Source: Arthrobacter sp. ok362
GTDB taxonomy: Bacteria; Actinomycetota; Actinomycetes; Actinomycetales; Micrococcaceae
Assembly: GCF_900102785.1 (NCBI RefSeq)
Contig: NZ_FNGC01000017.1
Location: 26,940-90,939 of the forward strand
Length of the DNA: 64,000 bases
Reading direction: 5' to 3'
Shown here: one piece after another, positions 34,985 through 43,720 of the stretch
Layout of the letters: every line of letters begins with the position of its first letter
Numbering within the stretch: the first letter of the stretch is position 1
The notes under the pieces: generated by a model
Seen by the model: the letters and a program-made list of their open reading frames with translations, nothing else
What the model was told of the DNA's origin: nothing
Databases searched by the model: none
Position numbers and translations under genes: made by a program

Positions 34985-36969
34985 GCGGCGAACGCCTGCT
35001 TGATGAGCCGCACTGTCTCGCCAACATCTTCCGGTTTGACGAGAACACCCGGGTCCATGGCCTCGCCCAGCACGGCGCCCTGGATGACCCGTTTGAGCGG
35101 GATTTCCAATCGCTTTCCTGAGGGGTTGCGGGGAATGCTGGGAACGAAGACGACGTCGTCGGGGACGTGGCGGGGTGACAGTTCCGTGCGGAGCGCCCGG
35201 CGGACCGCCGCCTCCAGCTGTGCAGTATCTGCACCTTCCTGGGCTTCAACAAGCAGCGCCAGGCGGCCCATTCCCCCTGTCGGGTCCTCAAAATGCAGCA
35301 CCATGCTGTCGTTGACCTGTGGCAGGCCATCGAGAACGGCGTAGAACTCGGCCGTGCCCAGGCGTACGCCGCCCCGGTTCAGGGTGGCGTCCGACCGGCC
35401 CGAAATGACCCAGGTCCCGCGTTCGGTCTCGATGAGCCAGTCACCGTGCCGCCAGACACCCGGATACGCGCTGAAGTAGCTGTCGGTGTAACGCTTGTTG
35501 TCCGTGTCGCCCCAGAAGAAGACAGGCATGGAGGGCATGGGCTTCGTGGCTACGAGCTCGCCGGCTATGCCGTGCAGCGGGTGTCCGTCCCGGTCCCAGG
35601 ACTCCACCGACACGCCCAGGGGCCGGCAGGACATTTCGCCTGCATAGACTCCGGTCAGCGGGCTGGCGCCTAGGAATGCGGCACAGATATCTGTGCCCCC
35701 GGAGGTGGGGGCAAGCACCAAGTCCGGGCTGACGTCGTCGTACACCCAGGCCGCGACGTCGGCCGCGAGCGGCGAGCCGGAGCACTGGATCTCGCGGAGC
35801 CGGCTGAGGTCCCAGGTGGCACCCGGCGTAAGTCCGGCGTGGGCGCAGGCGGCGAGGTAGGCAGAACCCGTGCCCAGGTAGGTGGCTTCGGTCTCGGCCA
35901 GTACCGCCCATTGGGACCATTCGCCGTCGAGCGTTGGCCAGTTGGGGTCCCCGTCCATGAGGACGACGGCGGCGCCGGTCAGTAGAGTGGAGATGCCCAG
36001 GGTCCATACCATCCAGCCGGTGGTGGTGAACCAGAACGCGGTGTCCTTCGGGCCCATGTCGAAGTGCAGCCCCATGGCCTTGAAGTGTTCCAGCAGCAGG
36101 CCGCCGTGCGAGTGGACGATCGCCTTGGGTTTGCCCGTGGTTCCGGAGGAGAACAGGACGGTCAGCGGGTGAGAGAACGGCACGGCCTCGAAGCGGATGT
36201 TGGCGCTCTCAGCGGTGAAGTCGCGGTAGGCAATGGTGTTGGCCGGCACCTGGCAGTCCTGGTCAAGATACGGGAGCAGCACCACCTGGGTGTCCGGCAG
36301 TTCCATCCGGATCCGCACCAGGTCATCCGCCCGGGACAGGTCCTTCTTTCCCCACCTGTAGCCGTCGACGGCGATGATCAGTTTGGGTTCGAGCTGGCTG
36401 ATCCGGTCGACCACGGATTTGGGGCCCATTTCGGGCGGCACGGAGCACCAGATGGCGCCCAGGGCCGTCGTGGCCAGGTAGGCCGCGAGGGTCTGCGGAA
36501 TGTTCGGCAGATAGCCGGCCACGCGGTCCCCCGCCATGATGCCCTGGCGGACCAGGCCCTGCTGGATGCGCCCGATCTCCTCCAGCAACCGGCCGCCGGT
36601 CCATTCGGAACGGCCGGCGGTCTGGCTCCGGGACTTAACCATGATGTCGTCCTGGCGGCTGCGGACTGCGCGCACTATGTGTTCTGTGTAGTTGATCGTG
36701 GAACCCGGGAACCACTCCGCCCCCGGCATCTTGCGGTCTCCCAGGACTGCCTCGTAGGGGGTGTGGGAGATGATCTCGAAGTGGTCCCAGACCTCGGCCC
36801 AGAACTCTTCGAGGTTGTCCACGGACCACTGCCACGCGTCCTCGTAACCGGCGAAGGTCCGGCCGGTCTTCTGCTCGACGGCGGCCAGGAAGCGGCCCAT
36901 CCGGGAGCCGGACCATTCTTCACGCTTGGGGGCGGCTCGCAGCAGGGCGCCGGTTTCAACTGAACGCAT
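34981..36969 (-). CDS. Acetoacetyl-CoA synthetase-like acyl-CoA ligase
   Basis: This 662-residue ANL-superfamily ligase begins MRSVETGALLRAAPKREEWS. It has the acetoacetyl-CoA synthetase-type N-terminal cap (SVDNLEEFWAEVWDHFEIIS, GAEWFPGSTINYTEHIV). The P-loop is LFSSGTTGKPKAIVHSHGG, with FWFTTTGWMVWTLGISTLLT, the adenylate-binding GGTDICAAFLG and GDWLIETERG. The catalytic Lys is near the C-terminus in NPSGKRLEIPLK. The known reaction is acetoacetate + ATP + CoA to acetoacetyl-CoA; related beta-keto acids may be accepted. It is the second gene of the leftward operon, 44 bases after the transporter, and overlaps the amidohydrolase by four bases. It links the cluster to a beta-keto acid product. 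Confidence 0.9.
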   Translation of the reverse strand: MRSVETGALLRAAPKREEWSGSRMGRFLAAVEQKTGRTFAGYEDAWQWSVDNLEEFWAEVWDHFEIISHTPYEAVLGDRKMPGAEWFPGSTINYTEHIVRAVRSRQDDIMVKSRSQTAGRSEWTGGRLLEEIGRIQQGLVRQGIMAGDRVAGYLPNIPQTLAAYLATTALGAIWCSVPPEMGPKSVVDRISQLEPKLIIAVDGYRWGKKDLSRADDLVRIRMELPDTQVVLLPYLDQDCQVPANTIAYRDFTAESANIRFEAVPFSHPLTVLFSSGTTGKPKAIVHSHGGLLLEHFKAMGLHFDMGPKDTAFWFTTTGWMVWTLGISTLLTGAAVVLMDGDPNWPTLDGEWSQWAVLAETEATYLGTGSAYLAACAHAGLTPGATWDLSRLREIQCSGSPLAADVAAWVYDDVSPDLVLAPTSGGTDICAAFLGASPLTGVYAGEMSCRPLGVSVESWDRDGHPLHGIAGELVATKPMPSMPVFFWGDTDNKRYTDSYFSAYPGVWRHGDWLIETERGTWVISGRSDATLNRGGVRLGTAEFYAVLDGLPQVNDSMVLHFEDPTGGMGRLALLVEAQEGADTAQLEAAVRRALRTELSPRHVPDDVVFVPSIPRNPSGKRLEIPLKRVIQGAVLGEAMDPGVLVKPEDVGETVRLIKQAFAA

Positions 36970-37012
36970 GGATTTTCCTTCGATGTCTTGACGGGGAGAG
37001 TATGGGTTCCGC

Positions 37013-38365
37013 TTACGCAGCAGGCGAGGTGGGAGCCAGGGCGGTGTCCGCCAGGGCCGGCGGCTGTGTGCGCTTGAGCGACATGCCGAGCGAAACGATG
37101 CACAGGGCGGAGGTCGCCAGCGGGATGGCGAACAGGAAGAAGATGCGCTCCGGCTGCCAGCCGCCGGAGATCAGGTAACCCACCAGGATGGGGGCCACGA
37201 TGGAGACCAAGCGGCCCAGCCCGATCATCCAGCCGATACCGGTGGCCCGTGCCCTCGCGGTGTAAACATCGGGTGCCACAGCGTAGAAGCCGGCAATCGC
37301 GGCGGTGGTGAGGATCCCGAGGAACAGTGCGACGACGAGGGCGACGTTGACCTGGGTGAAGACCACGCCGAAGAGCAGGTAGGCGACGGCGGCCAGAACC
37401 AGGGCCCAGACGAGCAGGGGCCGGCTGCGGCATTTGATGGCGAGTGCGCTGAAGATGAAGCAGCCGAGGATGCCGCCCGCGTTGGCGATCACACCGATGG
37501 TCACCCCGAGGGAGTCATTGCCGGAGGCTGCCGCAACGATCTTCGGAGTCCAGGTGTTCGCGAAGTAGTAGGCCGCGACGAGGCAGGCGTAGCCGATCCA
37601 CAAAGCCAGCGTCCGGAAACGGGTGGGCCGGCTCAGGATCTCGCCCACCGCGCTCTGGTGGCGGACGGCAACGGGAAGTGCCGGCAGTTTGGCCAAAGCC
37701 GGCCGGCCGATCTTCGCAAGGATTCCGTTGACCTTGGGCAGGGCACCTGACGGGCGACGGGTCAGCAGGTAGTCGAGGGACTCCGGGAGGAAGCGCCAGG
37801 AGATCGCCAGCATCAGGACCGTCAGTGCCGCCCCCACGATGAACACTGAATGCCAGCCGTAGACCGGAATCAACGGGGCAGCAACCAGTCCGCCTACAGT
37901 GGCACCGATCGGATAACCGGCGGCGTAGATGCCGATGATGGTCCCCCGACGCTTGTCCGAGGAGTATTCCGACACCAGGACGTTCAGGTTGGCCATCATG
38001 CCGCCCACACCGAGTCCGGTGATGACCCGGAAAGCCATCAGCTGCATGGCATCACCGGCGAAAACGGAGAGCACCATACCAATGCTGATGATGACCAGCG
38101 AGATCAGGGCCAGCTTCCGGCGGCCGATCTTGTCCGCGAGCGGAGTCAGGAAGATCGAACCCGCGGCCATCCCGAACAGACTGGCGCTGAGGAGGAAGCC
38201 GAGGGTGACCGGGTCCAGCCCCCAAGCCCTGGAGAGGCTGGGCGCCGCATAGGCCATCACGGCCACGTCGAATCCGTCAATGAGGATCAGTGTCAGAGCG
38301 ATCACTACGGCCATTACCTGGAATCGTGTCATCGGTGACTGGCGGATCTGGGTCAAGACGTCCAT
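37013..38365 (-). CDS. MFS transporter, aromatic acid:H+ symporter (AAHS) type
   Basis: This 450-residue inner-membrane protein has twelve helices. AAHS features include LILIDGFDVAVMAYAAPSLS in helix 1 (the conserved DGFD), LADKIGRRKLALISL between helices 2 and 3, and LMAFRVITGLGVGGMMANLN. Further features are SDKRRGTIIGIYAAGYPIGA and FYAVAPDVYTARARATGIGW. The family (PcaK, BenK, GenK) imports aromatic and related organic acids with protons. It is first in the leftward operon, divergent from iclR across a 208-base region containing the palindromic operator. If the ketone hypothesis is right it may import an acid or hydroxy-acid precursor. Confidence 0.9.
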   Translation of the reverse strand: MDVLTQIRQSPMTRFQVMAVVIALTLILIDGFDVAVMAYAAPSLSRAWGLDPVTLGFLLSASLFGMAAGSIFLTPLADKIGRRKLALISLVIISIGMVLSVFAGDAMQLMAFRVITGLGVGGMMANLNVLVSEYSSDKRRGTIIGIYAAGYPIGATVGGLVAAPLIPVYGWHSVFIVGAALTVLMLAISWRFLPESLDYLLTRRPSGALPKVNGILAKIGRPALAKLPALPVAVRHQSAVGEILSRPTRFRTLALWIGYACLVAAYYFANTWTPKIVAAASGNDSLGVTIGVIANAGGILGCFIFSALAIKCRSRPLLVWALVLAAVAYLLFGVVFTQVNVALVVALFLGILTTAAIAGFYAVAPDVYTARARATGIGWMIGLGRLVSIVAPILVGYLISGGWQPERIFFLFAIPLATSALCIVSLGMSLKRTQPPALADTALAPTSPAA

Positions 38366-38453
38366 GTCTTCTTTCTTGCTGCCTGAATATGTGGGAGAGG
38401 TATGAAGTGAGCCTAGTCACAGCTCATTTGAGGCGTCTACCATTATGTTAGAG

Positions 38454-38470
38454 ATTTCGCTTAGCGAAAT
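38454..38470. promoter_or_regulatory. IclR-type palindromic operator
   Basis: atttcgct-t-agcgaaat is a perfect 8+8 palindrome with a one-base centre. It lies 89 bases upstream of the leftward transporter gene and 104 bases upstream of iclR. The TTTCGC half-site is of the type bound by IclR regulators, so it should serve autoregulation and control of the leftward operon. Confidence 0.75.
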
Positions 38471-38573
38471 TACGCGGGTGCCGTTTGATGTCCCGCGCTG
38501 GCAGCATTAGGGGCGCTGATTCGCGGGGATTGGTGGGCTAGTCAGGGCCGCCTGAGCGTGTCACCATTCTGCT

Positions 38574-39353
38574 ATGCAAAATACAGAAAGTCCTTCCAAG
38601 CTCGAATCAGTTGACCGGGCGCTCCAGCTGCTGATCATCCTGCGCGGCGGCGAATCCATCAGCGTCAAGGCAGCCGGGGAGCGCCTCGGTGTGGCACCGT
38701 CCACGGCCCACCGGCTCCTTGGCGCCCTGGTCGCAAGGGACTTTGCCATCCAGGACCGGGAGCGGCGCTACCGGGCAGGCCCACAGCTGACTCCCCACGG
38801 CGAGGCCAATTTCTCCGTGAACCAGCTGCGTCAGGTAGGCCGCCCGGCCTTGCAGAAGCTCTATAGCGACATCAACGACACCGTCCAGCTCATGATTCTG
38901 ACCGGGCCCCACATCCGCTTCATTGATGGCATCGAGTCAGAAGAGGCACTCCACGTCAAAGCCAGGATGGGCGACCTCATGCCGGCCTACTGCTCCGCCG
39001 GGGGCAAGGCCATCCTCGCCGAACTCGGCAACTTGGAGCTGGAGAAAATCTACCGCAGCGGCCTGACGCCGTGGCCCACAGCCCGGATCCATGCCATGCC
39101 TGCTCTCAAGCGGCAGCTCGCGACAGTCCGCAAGGCAGGCTATGCAACGAATTTCGAGGAAACGGAGCAGGGGGTCAGCGGCCTTGGCGTGTGCATCAGG
39201 GACCCCTCCGGAAAGCCCATCGCCGCCTACACCACAGCCATCCCCACCGCACGGTTTCAGAAGTCGATGGTTGCCGACCATGTGCAGTCGCTCCACGAGG
39301 CCGCAGCGATGACAGAGAAGGGCCTGCTGGAAGGAGCCGCTATGCGGGGATAA
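38574..39353 (+). CDS. IclR family transcriptional regulator
   Basis: This 259-residue protein has an N-terminal winged helix (SKLESVDRALQLLIILRGGE, VKAAGERLGVAPSTAHRLLG, ALVARDFAIQDRERRYRAGP). The C-terminal GAF-like effector domain has MILTGPHIRFIDGIESEEAL, MPAYCSAGGKAILAEL and ATNFEETEQGVSGLGVCIRD. IclR proteins bind small organic acids and control catabolic operons as activators or repressors. It sits between the two divergent operons of the cluster, with a perfect palindrome upstream and a second inverted repeat just downstream in front of the biotin-protein gene. It is very likely the regulator of both. Confidence 0.92.
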   Translation: MQNTESPSKLESVDRALQLLIILRGGESISVKAAGERLGVAPSTAHRLLGALVARDFAIQDRERRYRAGPQLTPHGEANFSVNQLRQVGRPALQKLYSDINDTVQLMILTGPHIRFIDGIESEEALHVKARMGDLMPAYCSAGGKAILAELGNLELEKIYRSGLTPWPTARIHAMPALKRQLATVRKAGYATNFEETEQGVSGLGVCIRDPSGKPIAAYTTAIPTARFQKSMVADHVQSLHEAAAMTEKGLLEGAAMRG

Positions 39354-39364
39354 ATTGCGCACAG

Positions 39365-39384
39365 CGGAATCTCTTCAGATTCCG
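39365..39384 (+). promoter_or_regulatory. Inverted repeat between iclR and the carboxylase operon
   Basis: cggaatct-cttc-agattccg is a perfect 8-base stem, flanked on both sides by ttgcgca-like sequence. It lies 11 bases after the iclR stop and 100 bases before the biotin carrier start. It may be a second IclR site for the rightward operon or the terminator of iclR; its extended symmetry favours a binding site. Confidence 0.5.
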
Positions 39385-39484
39385 TTGCGCAGACCGGGGT
39401 GCCTTCCTACGCTGTGAATAAGTGGCACACACCACAATCGGGCCTGATCAACGAGGACAGGCGTTACAGAAGGACATTCCGCAC

Positions 39485-40030
39485 ATGGACATTGACCTGG
39501 AGGAACTGGCTGCGATTATCGAGCAGCTGGACAAGACCGAGTTCACAGATTTTTTGTATGAGAAGGGTGAACTGCGGCTGCACGTACGCAGGGGCCGCCA
39601 CATTCCGGAGGGCGCAATCCAGTCCCCTGCTGCCGCCGTCGCGGCCGCGGCCCCCGCTGCAGCGCCGCCGGTGGCCGTGCAGCCAGCAGAGCCGGCAGCC
39701 GCACCTGCGCCTGCGGCGCCAGCTCCCGCCGTCGTCATATCAAACGGCCACTCCCCCGCCATGAGCCCTGACGCGCTTCCGGCCGGACACATCCTGGTCA
39801 CCGCGCCGATGCTCGGGACGTACTACGGCGCACCCAAGCCGGGCGAGCCCGCTTTCGTCCAGGTAGGCGATGCAGTGTCCGCCGATGCCGTGCTGTGCAT
39901 TGTCGAAGTCATGAAGCTCATGAACTCCGTGACCGCCGGTGCCGCCGGCGAAGTTGCGGCCGTATTCGTTAAGGACGGCGACCTGGTGGAATTCGAGCAG
40001 CCGCTGTTCGCCATCCGGGCCGCCGCATGA
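39485..40030 (+). CDS. Biotin carboxyl carrier protein
   Basis: This 181-residue AccB-type carrier starts at MDIDLEELAAIIEQLDKTEF. The N-terminal alpha region is followed by a long Ala-Pro linker (about residues 40-85). The C-terminal biotinyl domain has TAPMLGTYYGAPKPGEPAFV and the biotin site EVMKLM, with Lys144. Biotin protein ligase modifies this lysine; the carrier then shuttles CO2 between the carboxylase and transferase subunits. The upstream extension of the frame is rejected because it lacks family homology. It is the first structural gene of the rightward operon and overlaps the biotin carboxylase by four bases (ATGA). Confidence 0.92.
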   Translation: MDIDLEELAAIIEQLDKTEFTDFLYEKGELRLHVRRGRHIPEGAIQSPAAAVAAAAPAAAPPVAVQPAEPAAAPAPAAPAPAVVISNGHSPAMSPDALPAGHILVTAPMLGTYYGAPKPGEPAFVQVGDAVSADAVLCIVEVMKLMNSVTAGAAGEVAAVFVKDGDLVEFEQPLFAIRAAA

Positions 40031-41379
40031 AGCACCGCATCTTTGTGGCAAACCGCGGAGAGATAGCTGTCCGCATCATTGAGGCCTGCGACCGGCTCGG
40101 CTACGACACCGTCCTCGGCGTCTCCTCCGCGGATAAGGACACCCTGGGTGCCCGGCGGGCGGGACGCGTGGTAACCCTCGGCGGGCCGCGGCCCGCAGAC
40201 AGCTACCTCAACATGAACGCCGTCGTCCAGGCCGCCATCTCGACCGGGTGCACTGCGGTGCACCCTGGCTACGGCTTCCTCTCCGAACGTCCGGCCTTCG
40301 CCGAACTATGTGCCGAGAACGGGCTGACCTTCGTGGGGCCTTCACCCGAGGCCCTGCGAGCGCTGGGAGACAAGCTGACGGCCCGGCGGCTGGCCGAATC
40401 CGTGGACGTCCCCGTCTCTGCAGGCGGCACCGCGCAAACGGCCGAGGAAGTCCAGCAGCTGGCCGAACGCATCGGCTACCCGGTACTCATCAAGGCAGCC
40501 CACGGCGGCGGCGGCCGCGGCATGAAACTCGTGGAAAGCACAACGGAACTGGCCGAGGCCTGGCAGCTGGCATCCTCCGAGGCGGAAGCCTCCTTCGGGG
40601 ACGGCACAGTGTTCCTTGAACGGTTCGTCCAGGACGCCAAGCACGTGGAGGTCCAGATCCTCGGAGACCGCCACGGCCACCGCGTCCACCTCGGCGAGCG
40701 GGAATGTTCGGTGCAATACCGCTACCAGAAGGTCGTGGAGGAAGCACCCTGCACCGCCCTCCCCGAGGCCACCCGCGCACTCCTCTACCAGAGTGCCCTC
40801 CGGATCGCCGAGGCCCTGGATTATGTTGGCCTGGGAACCGTGGAGTTCCTCTACGACGTACAGCGTGATTCGCTGGCCTTCCTGGAAGTAAATCCGCGCG
40901 TGCAGGTGGAGCACCCTGTCACCGAGGCGATCACCGGCGTCGACCTGGTCCGTGAACAGCTGCTTGCGGCCCTGGGTGAGCCACTGTCCTTCACCCAGTC
41001 AGACATCACTCTGACCGGAAATGCCATCGAATGCCGCATCACCGCCCAGGACCCGGAAAACGACTTGCGGCCCTCACCGGGAACCGTCACGCGCTGGCGC
41101 CCTTCTGCCGCCGGCGGACTCAGGCTCGACACGCATATCTATGAGGGCTACCGCTTCCCGCCGTTCTACGACGCGCTGATGGCCAAGCAGATCGCCTGGG
41201 CACCGGACCGCGCCGCCGCCATCGAACGGATGGAACAGGCCCTGGCAGCCTTCGAGATCGAAGGCGTCACCACCTCCCTGCCGCTGCTGTCCCGGATTCT
41301 GGCCCATCCAGTCTTCCAGGACAACACGGTCACCACCCACTGGCTCAATGAACTGCTGACGGAAAAGGTGAACTCATGA
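40027..41379 (+). CDS. Biotin carboxylase subunit
   Basis: This 450-residue AccC-type enzyme begins MKHRIFVANRGEIAVRIIEA. The biotin-carboxylase N-domain has GCTAVHPGYGFLSERPAFAE. The ATP-grasp domain has LIKAAHGGGGRGMKLVEST (glycine-rich lid), RHVHLGEREC-type residues in HRVHLGERECSVQYRYQKVV, and the catalytic EVNPRVQVEHPVTEAITGVD. The C-domain has IECRITAQDPENDLRPSPGT. It uses ATP and bicarbonate to carboxylate biotin on the carrier. All landmark residues are present. Because it is separate from the carrier and transferase, the complex is of the multi-subunit type. It overlaps both neighbours by four bases. Confidence 0.94.
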   Translation: MKHRIFVANRGEIAVRIIEACDRLGYDTVLGVSSADKDTLGARRAGRVVTLGGPRPADSYLNMNAVVQAAISTGCTAVHPGYGFLSERPAFAELCAENGLTFVGPSPEALRALGDKLTARRLAESVDVPVSAGGTAQTAEEVQQLAERIGYPVLIKAAHGGGGRGMKLVESTTELAEAWQLASSEAEASFGDGTVFLERFVQDAKHVEVQILGDRHGHRVHLGERECSVQYRYQKVVEEAPCTALPEATRALLYQSALRIAEALDYVGLGTVEFLYDVQRDSLAFLEVNPRVQVEHPVTEAITGVDLVREQLLAALGEPLSFTQSDITLTGNAIECRITAQDPENDLRPSPGTVTRWRPSAAGGLRLDTHIYEGYRFPPFYDALMAKQIAWAPDRAAAIERMEQALAAFEIEGVTTSLPLLSRILAHPVFQDNTVTTHWLNELLTEKVNS

Positions 41380-42866
41380 CCGACGTCAAACTCGTCGACG
41401 TCTCCCTGCGGGACGGCAACCAAAGCATCTGGGGTGCCACCGGAGTCACCACACGCATGGTTCAGGGCGTTGCTCCCCTGCTGGACCAGGTGGGCTACCA
41501 CGCCATCGAACTGGTCTCCAGCACCCTCATGGCCACCGCCGTGCGGTACCACCAGGAGGATCCCTGGGAACGGTTGCGGGCCGCCCGCGACCTGATGCCC
41601 AACACGCAGCTAGGCTTCCTCACAACGGGCAAACGGTTCATCTCGTTCCACCGCACCCCGGACGCCGTGTTCGAACTTGCCTTCCGGCTGCTGGTCCGCA
41701 ACGGCGTCAAGCGGCTCTGGGTGATCGATCCCATGCATGACATGGACGGTGCCAAGCGTACTGCCGAGATGGCCAAGCGCGTCGGCTTCGAAGAAGTCAT
41801 CGGCGGGATCTGCTACACCACGAGCCCCGTCCACACGGACGAATACTTCGCCACCAAGGCCAAGGAACTCGACAACTGCGACGCCATCGACAGCGTCTAC
41901 CTGAAGGACCCGGCCGGGCTGCTGACGCCGGACCGGGTGAAGAGCCTGGTCCCGCTGCTGCAGTCCAGCCTGACTTCCACCCGGTTGAATGAGATCCACT
42001 CGCACAGCACCACGGGCCTGTCCCCCATCACCGTCCTGGACGCTGCGGACCTGGGCATCGAGACAATCCACTGCGCCCTGCCCCCGCTCGCCAACGGAAG
42101 TTCGCACCCGGAAGCCCAGCGCCTGGTCCATAACCTTCGGGCCCGCGGCCACAACGTCAACGTGGACCTGGACGCCATGGCCAAAGCGTCGGCCTACCTG
42201 CAGCGCCAGGGGCGGATCAAGAACCTGCCCGCCGGCAGCCCCAATGAGTACGACGAGGCCTATTACCGGCACACCATTCCCGGCGGGGTGCAGTCCACCA
42301 CCCGGCGGCAGCTCGGTGAAATCCGGCGCGCTGACCTGTTCGACCAGGTGATCGAGGAATCCGTCCAGGTCCGCGAGGACCTTGGCTGGCCGATCGTGAT
42401 GACACCTTTTGCCCAATACATCGTCACCCAGGCCACCCTGAACGTCATCACCGGTGAACGGTACAAGCAGCTTTCCGATGAGGTCATCGACCTGCTGCGC
42501 GGCGACTTCGGCCCGTTGCCCGGGGCCGTGAACCCCGAACTGATGGACCGGGCCATGGCCACCAAGCGCGGACAACAGCCAGTCAACGACGGCGGCGGCG
42601 ACGTCACCATCGCGGATCTGCGGCGGCGCTTCGGGGCCACAATCAGCGATGAGGAACTCCTCCTGCGCGCGGTGATGCCTGCCGAGCAGGTGGACACCAT
42701 GTATGCGGCGAAGAAGGACTCCACCACGTCAACGCTGCAGCGGTTGCTGGCAGGAGTGAATGACCGGCCCTCCACCTCGGTGTCCATCAGCGACGGCACC
42801 ACGAAATTTTCCATTCAACGCGGGACGTCCAACGAAGCGGCGGCAGCACAAGGAGTCACAGCATGA
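41376..42866 (+). CDS. Carboxyltransferase subunit (pyruvate carboxylase B / OadA-like)
   Basis: This 496-residue HMGL-like TIM barrel of the transcarboxylase-5S/OadA family begins VKLVDVSLRDGNQSIWGATG. The metal site is intact: Asp in SLRDGNQ, the carbamylatable Lys in SVYLKDPAGLLTP, and H-x-H in NEIHSHSTTGLSPIT. A C-terminal conserved carboxylase domain follows (MTPFAQYIVTQATLNVITGE, YKQLSDEVIDLLRGDFGPLP). The stretch that normally reads WGGATFD after the second strand is here VSSTLMATAV, so the acceptor pocket differs from pyruvate/oxaloacetate enzymes. There is no fused biotinyl domain at the C-terminus. It transfers CO2 from carboxybiotin to an enolisable acceptor; acetone or its enol is proposed from context. 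Confidence 0.88.
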   Translation: MTDVKLVDVSLRDGNQSIWGATGVTTRMVQGVAPLLDQVGYHAIELVSSTLMATAVRYHQEDPWERLRAARDLMPNTQLGFLTTGKRFISFHRTPDAVFELAFRLLVRNGVKRLWVIDPMHDMDGAKRTAEMAKRVGFEEVIGGICYTTSPVHTDEYFATKAKELDNCDAIDSVYLKDPAGLLTPDRVKSLVPLLQSSLTSTRLNEIHSHSTTGLSPITVLDAADLGIETIHCALPPLANGSSHPEAQRLVHNLRARGHNVNVDLDAMAKASAYLQRQGRIKNLPAGSPNEYDEAYYRHTIPGGVQSTTRRQLGEIRRADLFDQVIEESVQVREDLGWPIVMTPFAQYIVTQATLNVITGERYKQLSDEVIDLLRGDFGPLPGAVNPELMDRAMATKRGQQPVNDGGGDVTIADLRRRFGATISDEELLLRAVMPAEQVDTMYAAKKDSTTSTLQRLLAGVNDRPSTSVSISDGTTKFSIQRGTSNEAAAAQGVTA

Positions 42867-43720
42867 ACGACCGAATAAGCAACTCCCGGGCTTGGGTGCT
42901 GGATGTTGATGGCTGCCTGATGCGCACCGCCCGCGCGGGCGGCGCCGGCGGCTCCGCGATGCCCGGCGCCGGCGAACTGGTTGACGCGTTGCGGCGTGCG
43001 GGCCACTCCATCGTCATCTGCACCAACGCATCCCAGAAGCCGCCGCGGGAGTACGCGGCCCACCTGCGCTCGGCAGGCATCAACGTGGCGGATGACGAGT
43101 TCGTGACCGCAGGCAGCGCTGCCGCGGACTACATCGCGGCACACCATCCGGGAGCCCGGGTGCTGGTGGTCGGTGATGAAGGTGTTGCCGACCCCGTACG
43201 AAGCGCGGGACTCGAGCTGGTCTCCCCCGCCTCCGCAACACTGGCCGACGTCGTGGTGGTCGGGGCAGCAAACAACTACAGCCAGGAGCTCCTCAACGCC
43301 GCGTGCCTCGCCGTCGACGCCGGGGCACCGCTCTACACCACCGTTAACGTGCCGTGGTTCCACGGCGGGCTGGGCAAATCCATTGCCGTCTCGGCAACCA
43401 TCGCGGCGGCGATCGGCTGGACCACCGGCACCGTGGCCCAGGTCCTGGGCAAACCCTCCGCAGCCTTGGGCGAAACGCTGCTGCACCGGCTGGGTACCCC
43501 TGCCGGACTGGTCACGGTGGTGGGTGATGCCACCGCTGAAATCGACCTGGCCAGGTCCATGGGTGCCAACAGCGCGCTGGTCCTCTCCGGCGCAACCTCT
43601 CCCGAACTGCTCGCCACGCTCGAAGGCGCCGCCAGACCGGATCTCGCCCTGGCCGACGTCGCCGAACTGCTTGAATTCCTCACCCCCTCCCTTTCACTGT
43701 CGCAAGGAGCCACATCATGA
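42863..43720 (+). CDS. HAD-superfamily hydrolase (NagD-like, class IIA)
   Basis: This 285-residue protein has the HAD catalytic motif AWVLDVDGCLMRTA (Asp nucleophile and acid/base Asp at about residues 13 and 15). Motif II is ICTNASQKPP, the cap has RVLVVGDEGV, and motif III/IV is VTVVGDATAEIDLARSMGAN. Class IIA members dephosphorylate nucleotides and small phosphoesters. It is embedded between the carboxyltransferase and the split PEP-synthase-like kinase, overlapping both by four bases. It probably acts on a phosphorylated intermediate or clears a dead-end phosphoester of the pathway. That role is inferred only from position. Confidence 0.87.
   Translation: MNDRISNSRAWVLDVDGCLMRTARAGGAGGSAMPGAGELVDALRRAGHSIVICTNASQKPPREYAAHLRSAGINVADDEFVTAGSAAADYIAAHHPGARVLVVGDEGVADPVRSAGLELVSPASATLADVVVVGAANNYSQELLNAACLAVDAGAPLYTTVNVPWFHGGLGKSIAVSATIAAAIGWTTGTVAQVLGKPSAALGETLLHRLGTPAGLVTVVGDATAEIDLARSMGANSALVLSGATSPELLATLEGAARPDLALADVAELLEFLTPSLSLSQGATS

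Noticed and set aside
41376..42866. The HSHSTT motif as a lost metal site in the carboxyltransferase
   Set aside because: HxHxTTG is the usual form in the 5S/OadA branch; only pyruvate carboxylase-type proteins read HTHDTSG.
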